Shown here: in pieces, positions 43,701 to 54,058 of the stretch | Layout of the letters: each line of letters opens with the position of its first letter | Numbering within the stretch: the first letter of the stretch is position 1 | The notes under the pieces: generated by a model | Databases searched by the model: none | What the model saw: only the letters and a program-made list of their open reading frames with translations | What the model was told of the DNA's origin: nothing | Position numbers and translations under genes: made by a program | DNA from: Massariosphaeria phaeospora | Taxonomy: Eukaryota > Ascomycota > Dothideomycetes > Pleosporales | DNA length: 64,000 nucleotides | Direction: 5' to 3' | Assembly (NCBI GenBank): GCA_011032825.1 | Contig: JAADJZ010000001.1 | Location: forward strand, 1,550,001 to 1,614,000

Positions 43701-46552
43701 AAAAAGACCCCAAAATAGGCCTCCTTGAGCGCTGTCGCCCTGTCCAAAGCACCCAAATAGTGCCAGCTTCGGGCACGCCTGCTGCTGACTTGCATCGTGA
43801 TGGCCAATTGGCGCAATATAACGAGCCAATGAAGCGTTTCAGCTGCATTCCATTACGCTAGTAAAAAGAGCTTACTGGATAGGGGATATGTGCGAGAAGA
43901 ATGCTTGGGCACAGCCCTGGATCAGCCCTACCGCAGGGATGACCGTGGGAGAGCGCGCCTGTCGCGGTTCACAGATCGGAGGACGGCCTATTTTTGGGGT
44001 ACATGTGCGCCATCGCGATATGCAGCGCTGATGGGTTCCTGCAGCTGGAGAAGATTTGTCGGGCTTCTGGAAGGGTTCCGGGGAGACGGGTACGTCGTTG
44101 TGGAGTGAGACCGACGAGGGTGCTGTGGACCAGAGAACGGGAGTCTGGTAGGCAAGGCTGTAGAGTGTGCTTTGCAATGTGCAACTGCGAGCGCGTGGAC
44201 GTTGGGTTCCTAGCTTGTATTGATAGAAGCCGGTTGGCTTCAGGTTCCGTATCGAGGCAATACACACTGGCTCGGGGCGGCCCCTCCACTGCGGAACCTC
44301 GAGGACTCGGGCAGATGGTTCGCCGAGAGCTTCTCTTGTGTTGGTAGTAGCATCGTCCAGCCCCCAAAGATAGAACTCGGGGACTCGTGATATAGTGCGC
44401 GCTGGCTACCTAATCGATACCCTCCCACATAGCCGGGACGTATGTGGTACACCTCGTGGCTTGCGTCACGCAAGCAGGGCTCAATCCCGAGGCCGGGGAG
44501 ATGCAGCGACAACGCCTGCAGGCAGCCTACGTAAAGACTCGAGGTAAGTAGAATGATGTGAGAGAAGCAGACAGTAATCCATCTGGGAGTGATAATGCAG
44601 GCCCCCAGCCTCATCCGCAAGGGAGAAGATTTCTGCAGCCCAATTACTCTAGGAAGGGGCCGTTCTGGACGACGATTGGAGCAGGGAGGCTTCTTGATCT
44701 CCGAAGGGTTGATAGTGTTGGATGCGGTCCGTGCGCGACGAGTAAATGTCCAAAGCGATTCGGCGACCCAGGGGCGATTCCCATGCCCGAAGCAGTTTGC
44801 CTGCTTCCGAGCACATTGTGCGAAGGCTGCCTGCCCGCCGGTGAAGAAATGCGCACTGGCGCTGGCTGCGATGGCGCAAACAGCAGAGGGTACAGACGAC
44901 GGTCATGGCGTCGAAGGTGAGGTCGTGTCTGGCCGTGTTGCGGCAGCCATTCCGCTCCGGGAGCGCGCCGAACAACCTTGGGGGGGGGGAGCGCCCGCAA
45001 CCCGCTGCGCATCTTCGTATTGACTCCACTCTGGCTCCCGTGGCCAGCTGAAGAAACGTCGAGTCTGCTGAAGACGGCCGGTGCCAGGTGCATTTGTGCG
45101 CTCCGCTGCGGGCACAAGTCGCCGAGCTTGCAGACGCGATGCTACGAGGCCATGCCACCTGTCGGCGGCCCGCCCAGCTCTCAGGCACAACCGTCCACCG
45201 TCTACCGGCGCCCGCACAGCGCCAGGTCCCCGTCCCTGTCAGAGCTGGTAGAGAGTGGAGTCGGGTCGAGTCTGTGCCCAACGCTCCGGCCTGCGCCTGC
45301 GCCGTCGACGTCTGGCGCAGAACGGTGGGCGCCGTGTCGTGATTCGCAGCGGCAGAGGTGCGAAGCAGCCCTGCAAGAGAGCGTCAGGTACGCGGTGCTG
45401 TGACGCTGCGACGCGGCGACGCGGGCAAATGAGTCCATGTGCAACGCGCGATAATTGACTCGAAGCGGAAAGCAGACAGCGGCGACGAGCAACCACAGCT
45501 GCATTGTGCTGCAAGATGTGACGATGCACGGCGCTCCCGCCCATTCCACATGGCCCTGTGCCTGTCTGCCGTGCCCGTCGCGGCGCCGTCGGAATGGCGA
45601 GAGAAGCCTCGCAGGCTGGAGCAGCGAGACTATAGCGAAACCGGTGCAACGGCGCCATCTCTGGCGTCCCTATTCGCGGGTCCGGAGTGCTGCAGCTCGT
45701 GATGGCATGGGAGGCAGCATGTTGCATGTTGCCAGGAGGAGATGCTGCTGGGCTGCTGGGCTGCTGGGCTGCGGGCGATGACTGTGTCCAGCGTTAGGTA
45801 ATCCACCGGCAGGCCAATCAGCGCCGCCGCCGCGCTTGTCCCTCGTGGTCTCCTTCCCTGCCCTTCCGTTCCACCCCCTCCCCTCCCATCTCACGTCGGT
45901 CCTACGCCGAACCACCCCACGCTTTTCGACCCCTCTGCGCCAGAACCAGAGCCAGCACTAGAGGACCATGACTGCCGTCGGAGCTCGACCGGATCATGCC
46001 CACCGAGCCCTGCTGAGCGAGGATGAGTCGTCCAGCGGGAGCGGAGGCAGGCAGCCCCTCCTCCTGGTCGTCGTCCAGACCAGTGCTTCCGGTGCTTGCT
46101 GTGCTCAACTTCGCAGTCCAGCGCCGCACGCTGCAGCTCCTAATCGATAGCACCACACCGTGTCGTCAGCAGCCGGCAGCCCAGGGTCCATCAGCTTGCA
46201 CGGGGACGGGGCCTGCCCATAGCACGCCAGCTATCCGGCTGGCACTGGGAACATGGCATTACGCGCTGCACCGACCGCACACATGCACGTCCGTGCCACG
46301 CCGCCCGTGCACCGCATTGCGGCTCTCGCTCACCTCACACTGCCACACCCCAGCTCTCCACTACCACCAGTCGACTATTCCTGTCGCAAGCCCTGACTAA
46401 CCTCCCGTAGCTGCCGTTGCAAGACTACCCATAAGCCGCGCCTCTTGACAGGGACAGGGGCCCGGGTGCCCGTGACGCTGGACTAGGTGCCTGATGGTGG
46501 CTTGCCAGGACCGCATTCCGGTAGGACGGGTCTAGGGACCGTGGACATTTCT

Positions 46553-46558
46553 TATAAA
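46553..46558 (+). promoter_or_regulatory. Probable TATA box of the micro-ORF transcript
   Basis: TATAAA at 46553-46558 precedes a pyrimidine- and CA-rich leader with no AUG for about 340 nt. A start of transcription about 30 nt downstream, near 46585, would put all four small ORFs on one transcript. Other TATAA-like strings lie at about 46665, 46740 and 46801. Confidence 0.5.
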
Positions 46559-46901
46559 GATGCCTGGGGGGCGGGCTTAATCCAGGCAGTCAGTTCAGTA
46601 AACCAGTCACTTGTCTACGCCTTTCTACCTATCACCCCCCTCCTTTCTCTTTCGTCGTCTGCTTTATAAGAGTGTGGATTTTCCTAAGACTCAGTCGTTC
46701 CCAGCACAGTCATCCGTCTCGACCTTCTTCGACTCTCTTCTATAAACGTCTCGTCTCTTCGCCTCACACCAACGCATCCTACTGCTCCTACTTTCCACAC
46801 TATAAGACCGCACTACCGTCACCACTATCTCCTAGTCCCATCTGTCTCAGTTCCTTCCGGCTACCTCAATCACCACATACAACTCCAAAACTACCGTCGT
46901 A

Positions 46902-46925
46902 ATGGGCCGAGGTGGATACAACTAA
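46902..46925 (+). CDS. Micro-ORF 1, heptapeptide MGRGGYN
   Basis: The first AUG after the TATA box opens a seven-codon frame MGRGGYN followed by TAA. The Gly/Arg/Gly/Gly codons are GGC CGA GGT GGA. Start context is GTAATGG with a purine at -3 and G at +4. No longer frame overlaps it, and the flanks are CA-rich and free of other AUGs. Two more copies of the same frame follow at 47035 and 47132. I know of no characterised product; the conservation of the peptide with changed codons is the evidence that it is translated. Confidence 0.65.
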   Translation: MGRGGYN

Positions 46926-47034
46926 GCGTCCAATACAACACCCATCTACTCTACACGAGAAGACCTCCCACTATCATACCGATCTACTACACCCAAGAAC
47001 CACCCACCCTACCAACATACACACCACCGTCTCC

Positions 47035-47058
47035 ATGGGTCGCGGAGGATACAACTAA
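47035..47058 (+). CDS. Micro-ORF 2, heptapeptide MGRGGYN
   Basis: Same peptide and same TAA stop as micro-ORF 1, with codons GGT CGC GGA GGA in place of GGC CGA GGT GGA. All differences are synonymous. It lies 133 nt downstream (start to start). It is preceded by CAAGAACCACC about 30 nt upstream and followed by a GACGCCA string; both flanking strings recur around micro-ORF 3. Confidence 0.65.
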   Translation: MGRGGYN

Positions 47059-47131
47059 GACGCCACACGTTCTCCAATTAGGCCAAAAGGCACTTCGCCA
47101 CCAACATCTCACCAAGAACCACCTCGTCGCC

Positions 47132-47155
47132 ATGGGTCGCGGAGGCTACAACTAA
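47132..47155 (+). CDS. Micro-ORF 3, heptapeptide MGRGGYN
   Basis: Third copy, codons GGT CGC GGA GGC, again TAC AAC TAA. It starts 97 nt after copy 2. Start context GCCATGG is near the Kozak optimum. Flanking CAAGAACCACC and ACGCCA are shared with copy 2, suggesting tandem duplication of a unit followed by synonymous drift. Confidence 0.65.
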   Translation: MGRGGYN

Positions 47156-47237
47156 ACGCCAGCGGGCGATTCCGCTAACCGCCACGTCTCGATATCCATT
47201 GCAACACACAACCGACAACCCATCCCACACCATAACC

Positions 47238-47345
47238 ATGTCGCCACCATCACCACAACCGCATAACCACCACCGCCCCCGATTACCCTCCAAGACGCTC
47301 CGCAAGAAACGAACCAAACGGTGGCGAACACCCACATCGACATAA
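47238..47345 (+). CDS. Small basic 35-residue ORF downstream of the heptapeptide ORFs
   Basis: The fourth AUG of the putative transcript opens a 35-codon frame beginning MSPPSPQPHNHHRPR and continuing with the strongly basic LRKKRTKRWR before TPTST and TAA at 47343-47345. Pro/His-rich start plus an Arg/Lys cluster suggests nucleic-acid or acidic-partner binding, but this is only inference. Reinitiation after the tiny upstream ORFs could allow its translation. It may be chance, since one 35-codon frame is not unusual by itself. Confidence 0.4.
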   Translation: MSPPSPQPHNHHRPRLPSKTLRKKRTKRWRTPTST

Positions 47346-48605
47346 ACCCCACTTCTTCTCATGTATCAACTCTCTCCTCATCGACACATCTGTATATATC
47401 TACTCTCTCCTACCACAGAATCGTCACTTCTACTTCTTCTTCTTCTCTTTTTTCTTTTCTTTTTTCTTTTCTTCGCTGTTAGTCCGTTCTTTCTACTTGG
47501 CATTTCAAGCGAGCGAGCGATTCATGTACGGCATCACGGGTATAGGGTTAGCATCGGGCACGGGCATGAAATCACGGATTAAACGGCATGGGAATACCTG
47601 GACACTCGGCATTCGGCGCATCATTATAGAACGGTAGAGCGGGAACTGGGCTACGCTCTTCACTGAGCTCGGGATCTGACATTTGGGACTTTGGCGTTAC
47701 TTGCTCCTTTATAGACGGTGGAAATCACGCTCTTCATTGAGCTCGGGCAAGCAAGGGTTGGGGTGTTTCCCGGGTTGGCTTCTTTCACTCCATCCTTTCC
47801 GATCTGTCAAATTTTTTTTGTTACTTTTGGAGGGCATTTTATTTTTTCGTTTGGGGTAGCACGGCGAGCTGGTTCTCGCGTCGATTACGAACACGTTTTA
47901 GATAGGCTATCTACACCCTCTTCTTTCAACCAGAATACCAAACCCCCAATTATCTATGCAGCAATCAATCCGTCTTCGCATCTCCGCTCGTTTGATCTCG
48001 GGGCCTTTTTGTCGCTTTCGGTTTCCCGCCCACAATTTCACTTTCCGACGCAAAACCTGGAGCGCACCGACCAGTCAGCCGAAAGCCCGCCATGCATGTC
48101 TCGGTTACTTTTCATAATAATCGTCGCAAGCGATATCGATATCGATATCGACATCGACATCGACGTCAACACACGTGGAGTAAGTAAGGTGAGACGGCAA
48201 ACGTGCGGGAAGTGGAGCCGTGCCGTTTTGTTTCACGCAACGGCCATCTGATCTGAGCGCCGTCCGGACGGACTGACTGTGCCACACAGACACATGACCA
48301 CGCCTCGCCCGTTGAAGCGTCATAAGCTATAACGGTCGTGGCTTGTTCGCCTACCTAGGGGGTGCGCGGGGCGGCACGCGGCACAGTCAGGTGGCAACGG
48401 AAGCGAAGCGGGCGGAAACTCCGCACCGAGGGCGAAGGCAGGAAGGAAGGATGGAAGGAAGGAAGGAAGGTGGCAGATACAGAAACGGTGAGACAGCATG
48501 CGATGCTCGTCACGGGAGCTGTACGTTTGGGAACCGTCTAGGCCATTCGCGCACGAAAGGAGAAGAAGACGAAGAAGCCGAAGAAGAAGCGAAACGGGTT
48601 ACGAC
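47346..48605. other. Intergenic region downstream of the micro-ORF locus
   Basis: Holds a polypyrimidine (CTT/TTTTC) tract at about 47410-47475. A 21-bp imperfect direct repeat at 47653-47673 and 47727-47747 shares TGAGCTCGGG. A GATATC/GACATC hexanucleotide run lies at 48131-48167 and a (GGAA)n run at about 48440-48470. No gene is supported, apart from a possible last exon of MSS1 near 48510-48540. Confidence 0.5.
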
Positions 48606-50503
48606 TTACTTCTCAAAGACCACGCCCAATACCTCCTCGACGTCGCCGCTCTCTCCACGCCCCGTGATCCTGGCTAGCGCGTCTGCAGCCAGGCGGAGCG
48701 ACTCAGCGGCTACAACGATATCAACCTCATCCGTCGCAGCGGGCTCGGGAAGCGCGTGGGTAAATTGCGCTTGCGGCGATGCTCTGTCGCCTTCCAGAGA
48801 CGCGTCTCGTCCGGAGTTGGCCTGGACAGCTGTCAGGAACGCCTCGAGATGGGAGAGACACTCGGTCAGTAGCACGCGCTGGCGCTCCGTTGCGCCTAGA
48901 GACTCTTGCCAGACTGACGGGTCGGCGTCGCTGTCGGGGACGATGGCTGCGGTCATGTCTTCGAAGGTTTTCGTGAGGCCATGCAGGAAGGACTGGATGT
49001 GCCCTGAATCCTTTTGGTATTGGTCTGCGGCGTGGGACGGCGTGGCTGGCTTGCAGGAGATGGAAGATATACGGTCTCGATGGATTCCGAGGACAGATGC
49101 TAGTCTTGTCTTCGATTCGTCGAGCGCTGTTACGGGGGAGGGTGGAAGTTGATCGATTTTGTTGAGTGCAACTACAACATTGATGCCGAGCTGGACGCAC
49201 TGCTGTGCTGTCTCAGTGACTTCGGGGTTCATGTCGGCTGTGGCGTCCTGGACGACGATAAGGACGTCAGACTCGAGCGCCCGTAGCTTAGCGCGCCTGA
49301 TGCCCTCTTGCTCAACGGCGCCGACGACATCCGGGCCGACGAGTCCCGCTCTCCTCAAGCCGGCCATGTCGCCGATCTTGACTAGCCAGCCGCCCAGGTC
49401 AATGCCTACTTCAACAACATCTCTCGTCGTCCCAGCCTCGCTAGAAACAATGGCTGCTTCTCGCCCTACAATGCGGTTCAGTAAGCTGCTTTTTCCCGCA
49501 TTAGGAGCCCCTAGAAGAGCAACACTTATGCCACTTCGCAGAAGCTCGCCTCGGACGGCGTTTGCAACATGGGCTTCCATTTGAGTTCGCAGAGCGTACA
49601 CCTGGTGCGCCACGGATGCGCACAGAGCAGCTGGCGATTCGTCGAAGTGCTGGTCTTCGGAGAAGTCAATGAAGGCTTCCAACTCGCCTCTGGCCTGCAA
49701 CAGCAGCGTGCGCCAGTGCTCATACCGCGCCGCTAGGGAGGATGTAGTTCCACGGACCGACAACTTGCGCTGCTGCTCGGTCGCTGCTGAGAGAGTCTCG
49801 CCCAGCGACTCGATCTGGGGCAGGTCCATTCGGTTGTTGGCAAAGGCGCGGCGGGTGAACTCTCCAGGCTCCGCATAACGGATGCGATGAACGACGTCTG
49901 ATGCGTGGGCACCAGGGCTAGCGCACTCAGGGATGGCAGCAAGTACAGCTCGGACTATGGCGGGGCCACCGTGGACATGTAACTCGAGGACGTCTTCGCC
50001 AGTGACTGTGTTGGGCGCGGGGAAGTATAGCACAAGCGCGCCAGAATCCAGCAAGGTCGCGGGCGACGGGGGCAGACGGGGCGCATAGAGCTTGCGGAGG
50101 CTCGCATAGCGCGGCTTGGGAAATGGCGACGCGGGACAGAGGCCGTGGTATACCTGGGCACGGGTCAGTGTTGCGCTGACGAGCACGAAAGGATGCGCGG
50201 GGCAGAGCGCACCTGGCTACATGCTGGGCCCGAGATGCGGATTACAGCAATGGCCGCCTTTCCAGGCGCAGTCGAGAGGGCGTATATCGTCGGCTCGGCG
50301 CAGTTGGCTACGAGAGCAGAGCTGTAGCTGGAGTGGTGGAGACGAGGCTGGCCGGGCTTCAGACGCCGCCGCGCCGGGGGTATGAGACCATGCCCACGGC
50401 GGTGGTGGTGACGGAGGGACTGCGCCCAGCAGGCGGAGGACAATCGCAGCAGCGGTCGTGGGAGAGCGATGGCGGTGATCAGGGGCCGGACGGAAGCTCT
50501 CAT
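48606..50503 (-). CDS. MSS1: Mitochondrial tRNA modification GTPase Mss1 (MnmE/GTPBP3 family)
   Basis: Partner of Mto1 in making the 5-carboxymethylaminomethyl-type modification of wobble U34 in mitochondrial tRNAs. Two exons (intron 50154-50212, phase 0) give 612 residues. The N-terminus MRASVRPLITAIALPRPLLR looks like a mitochondrial presequence. The TrmE N-domain starts at PTIYALSTAPGKAAIAVIRI and contains ELHVHGGPAIVRAVL and YAEPGEFTRRAFANNRMDL. The G domain has G1 GAPNAGKSS, the SEAGTTRD switch, DMAG where DTAG is usual, and NKID. The C-terminal helical domain is present, but translation ends GVVFEK at a TAA that overlaps a perfect GTAAGT donor. The expected C-terminal Cys-x-Gly-Lys motif is not found in the next 250 bp. 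Divergent from MAK16. Confidence 0.9.
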
Positions 50504-50743
50504 GCCGCGAGTAGAACGACGATTGAAAGCAGGTGCATTTGCAATTGCATGGCGCTGGTGAAGGCCCCCGCGTGTCTCCGCAACTCGCACTAGCCGCCCC
50601 GCTGAAATTTCACAGTGCCAAGACTTCGCTACTGCCAAGATTCTCTGAAATTTGCATCCATCCAGCGTTGCCTCACCACGACAGCTACAGCGACGGCAAC
50701 CGCAACGTCACTCCGCCAGCACACTGCCACCAGCACTACTACG
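50504..50743. promoter_or_regulatory. 240-bp bidirectional promoter (MSS1 / MAK16)
   Basis: The two start codons point away from each other across 240 bp with no other gene. Both products serve RNA maturation and translation (mitochondrial tRNA and 60S biogenesis), so co-expression is plausible. Confidence 0.6.
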
Positions 50744-51995
50744 ATGGCCTCCGGTATGTCCCTATCTATCATGTCTGTTCAGATTTGCTGCTCCCCTGAA
50801 CCTCGTTCGAGGAGAGCGACGTCCGATGTGGCTCTTCTTCCCCCCCGCCATTCGACTCTCTGGCTAACCGCCTTGCTTTCGTAGACGACCTTGTGTGGAA
50901 CATCATCGGCACCGACTTCTGCAGCTTCAAGCTGAAGACCACCAAAGACCAGCAGTTTTGCCGCAATGAGAAGTAGGTCGCGCGCTACCAGCGCGAAGAA
51001 CATCTGCTAAGCTGTCCCAGCAACGTCAGTGGTTTCTGCAGCCGGCAGTCATGTCCGCTAGCCAACTCGCGATATGCGACCATACGCTCAGATCCTGCCA
51101 CTGGCACGCTGTACCTCTACATCAAGGCCATCGAGCGGAGCCACCTGCCTACCAAGTGGTGGGAGCGCATAAAACTCCCCAAGGATTACACCAAAGCTCT
51201 CGAGCTTGTCGACTCTAACCTCCAATACTTTCCCAAGTTCCTGGTCCACAAAAACAAGCAGCGTCTGACTCGCCTCACCCAAGTAAACATACGCATCCGG
51301 CGGCTGGCCAAGGAGGAGGAGCGCATTGGAGAGAAGCTCGTACCCCGACTTGCACCTAAGGTCCGACGGAGGGAATCTGGTCGCGAACGGAAAGCCGAGG
51401 CGGCGGCCAAGGTTGAGAGGGCCATTGAACGGTCAGTTGTTCTTCGTTGTCATGATGCGCGCCAAAGCTAACACGAGACAGTGTGCTCATCGAACGACTC
51501 CGAAGCGGCGCGTACGGAGACAGACCTCTGAATGTAGAATCCAATGTCTGGAATAAGGTCATGCGTGGCCTGGAGAAGGAGGGACAGGCCGTTGCCGACG
51601 ACGACCTGGACGACGGGATCGAGGAAGAGGATGAGGAAGTTGAGTACGAGCGCGAGCTGGAGAATGGGGTTGGAGACGTCGAGTATGTGAGCGACATCGA
51701 GGGCGAATCAGATGATGATCTGGAGGACTTCGAAGATTGGGTGGGAGGCCAGAGTGCGGATGAGGATGAGGGGGATGAAGAGGACGAAGACAGCGAAAGC
51801 GGCAGCGGCAGTGGGTCTGAAGAAGATGACGCCGATGCACTGAAGAAAACTCTTGCAAACCTTAAACGGAAACGACCAGCAGGTCCTCCGTCAAAGCCCA
51901 AAAAGAAGTCCGCCAAAGACTCCAAGGGTCCACGCCAGGAGATAGAGTACGAGATCGAAAGGGAGCCACCAGCCAGGGAGCTATTGCATGCATGA
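50744..51995 (+). CDS. MAK16: 60S ribosome biogenesis protein Mak16
   Basis: Nucleolar factor of early pre-60S particles. Four exons (introns 50754-50884, 50973-51020, 51432-51481), the first of only 10 nt encoding MAS plus one base, give 340 residues. The N-terminus [20 protein letters not shown] is the family signature and continues [26 protein letters not shown], with four conserved Cys that could bind zinc. [20 protein letters not shown] and [20 protein letters not shown] follow, then a basic [10 protein letters not shown] segment. The C-terminus is very acidic (Glu/Asp runs from about residue 215) followed by a Lys-rich tail with LKRKRPAGP and KPKKKSAK. Exact phase agreement across the tiny first exon supports the start. 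Confidence 0.95.
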
Positions 51996-52455
51996 TAGTG
52001 TGGGTCTCTTGTACGGCGTATGGGAAAGAGATGGCGTTGGACCTGTCTAGAAAAGGTTCGGAAGACACATCGGATACCTCGACAGGCAGGTTATCAAGCA
52101 CGCTTGCTGTCGTACGTGAGTGCCATTACAGTATTATTTTCCTTTGACTAGCGCTTGCTTTCACCAAATATCAAACTTGCCGGTTCGGTTTTCCTGCAAG
52201 CTCCCTTATTCCATCTCTTATTCATTCGTATCTACCTGCCCCTAGCGTCTTCATGTCCCTTCGCTCAAATCCCTACGCTTCACCTCGCATTGTTCACCTG
52301 CACTTTCACTGTAAACCCCACGAAAGCCATGTGAGACAGTCTTAGAGCGTCCATTCATTGTGCACCACAATGCATATAACTGTGTAGGTAGAGTCCTCTC
52401 CCAATCTCCTCTCGCTCAAACAAGAATCGCGCCTCTCTTCTACATCATTGTTAAC
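51996..52455. other. Intergenic region
   Basis: No gene is seen between MAK16 and the EFGDF-motif gene. Confidence 0.5.
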
Positions 52456-53211
52456 ATGCCTGCCCCACTGCACCACCACACCTCCAGCAAGCACGACCAT
52501 TCTTGGAAGGCCATGTACACAAGCGCGGAACTAGCGCGCATGGGCCCGCGTCTGGAAGCAGCTGCGGCGAGCGGCGCATGGAGTAGGAATTCATCATCTT
52601 CTTCTGCTGGAGAGGGAGCGGTGAATTCGAATTGGAATAGCGCTTGTCCGCCCGCTGAGCTGCTGGAGAACCCGTTTGGGGATTCTGAAGGACGGCAGGC
52701 TGGCTTGGGTAGTCCTCCGCCGCAGTCTCCGAACGACGTACATGATGACGAAGAAGAAGAAGAAGAGTTCGGAGACTTCGTGTGCGCCGCGCCCCCGCTG
52801 GCCCCTGACAACCCTTCCACGCAACCCATCTTCCCTGAAGACAACGACGACGACGACGACGACGACGACGTCGCAGACACGGCTCCGTTGCTCCCGCCAT
52901 CCGCTCCAACGCCATCATCTGCGAGCAAATGGTCTTTCACAAACGGTTTGCGAGCTGCAGGATATCGTGCTGTTGAGTTTGCGCGTGTGCAATCAGGCTG
53001 GTCTTCGGTCTAGAGAGCATGGACGGCGAGGCAGGCTGGTGTGCAAGACGCCAGGGAGGAACGGCAGCGTGGGATTGAGGTTGATGGTGGAAGGGGACCT
53101 GTGGCGCCGGCGCCGATCGAGCGTGTCGTGCCGTCTCGTGGACTCGATTTGGATGAGTTGGAGAGGGTGGTGGCGGGGGAGAGGGAGGGGTGGGGGGATG
53201 CGGCGGAGTGA
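52456..53211 (+). CDS. Acidic, largely disordered protein with EFGDF motif
   Basis: Two exons give 235 residues. The first exon would stop at 53013, but a splice at 52987-53034 (GTGCAA donor, GGCAG acceptor, phase 0) joins it to a clearly coding exon: GVQDAREERQRGIEVDG, then IERVVPSRGLDLDELERVV, ending GWGDAAE. The first part has a His-rich start, WSRNSSSSSAGEG, an acidic run EEEEEEFGDFV and a poly-Asp tract encoded by a GAC microsatellite at about 52844-52871. (D/E)FGDF motifs are known as ear-domain or adaptor-binding peptides in trafficking proteins, so a clathrin-adaptor accessory role is a guess. No folded domain is recognised. The donor is weak; the exon 2 coding character is the main support. 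Confidence 0.65.
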
Positions 53212-53660
53212 TGTTATCCTGTACACACTGGAGGTCGCGTAGACTATAGGTGCAGCCGTTTGTTATGCTCTTTTGGGGGTGCGAAATTGCGTATGAATTC
53301 GAAATGTTCATTGTCGGACTGTCTAATTGAAGAATTATGTTGTATGGCATGATGATGAATGGACTTGCACAATGTGAGTGATTGAATATGTCATCTCTTG
53401 GTGCCGAAGACTGGATATGACTGTACATACACGTCGCATGAACATGACAATGGTGTCCAGTCAACGACTCTTCTGTCCCCTTCCCCGCACCCGTTACTTT
53501 CATAAGTACCTCTGCCATTCATGCTGCACGCATGATTTGTTTCCCAGAACCATAGCTCCTATAACATATTTTCCGGGCTATCGAGTTAGCAAGACGTAAC
53601 GCATAACCAGTAGACATGCGTAGTCAAGACCAAATGAATAGCAAACAACTCACATTCTTT
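53212..53660. other. Convergent intergenic region
   Basis: No gene is seen; 3' ends of two convergent genes face each other. Confidence 0.5.
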
Positions 53661-54058
53661 CTAGAGAAGCCACCCTTCGGTCTGCTGCTCCGAGCACCGG
53701 ATGTAACCGCAGTTACCGCACGCTGGATTGATTTCGATGACTTGCGGCCCGTGTTTACATTCTGGGCAGAACCAGCAGTCTGTTTTTGGGACTTGGGGGG
53801 CCGTGAGGGGGCTTGAGGAACTTGGTCCCGCGAGATTAGACTACCAAGAGTTAGCGACAGTGTTCGATGTGATCGTGACATTCTGGGTTGTATTACTGGA
53901 AGGCGCAAGACTGTAATAGGGTCTTGTGATACGAGAGGCTGGACGGGAGAGTGAAGGTAGTTGTGCTTGCGTGTCGTCGTGAGGATCCGTTCTTTATCAC
54001 CGTTGTATGAGCGATTGGTCTTCTGCGCAAGCTGGGTCAGATACGCAGAGTTGCGCAT
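53661..54058 (-). CDS. Small zinc-ribbon protein (113 residues)
   Basis: Two exons: ATG at 54056-54058 to 53897, intron 53841-53896 (GTAATA donor, CTAAC branch site, TAG acceptor), then 53840-53661. Exon 1 begins MRNSAYLTQLAQKTNRSYNG and is basic. Exon 2 begins SNLAGPSSSSPLTAPQV and contains the metal-binding segment CWFCPECKHGPQVIEINPAC followed by GNCGYIRC, giving paired CxxC motifs and an extra Cys. The pattern W-x-C-x2-C-x2-GP-x(n)-C-x2-C-x3-RC recurs in the next gene upstream, so the two are related. Such ribbons are frequent in uncharacterised fungal proteins. Zinc binding is inferred. Confidence 0.7.

Larger units (their letters stand above)
38706..46550. other. Gene desert of about 7.8 kb upstream of the micro-ORF locus
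   Basis: I find no conventional gene on either strand. Frames above 100 codons occur mainly in the GC-rich part (44500-46000), on overlapping strands and with Arg/Ala/Pro-rich translations, as expected by chance. Simple features: a CCCCAT run at about 39583-39608, three 17-bp tandem units at 40031-40081, and a nested inverted repeat at 40651-40744. It may contain unrecognised ncRNA or regulatory DNA. Confidence 0.5.

Noticed and set aside
44649..45281. Minus-strand frame of 210 codons
   Set aside because: Several overlapping frames of similar length occur in the same GC-rich DNA; none has recognisable features.
48131..48167. Possible CRISPR-like or minisatellite array
   Set aside because: It is a plain GATATC/GACATC hexanucleotide run without spacers; no CRISPR array exists in the window.
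53841..53843. Apparent in-frame TAG nonsense codon in the small zinc-ribbon gene
   Set aside because: It is the acceptor end of an intron: a CTAAC branch site precedes it and a phase-0 GTAATA donor at 53896 joins two coding frames into an intact gene.
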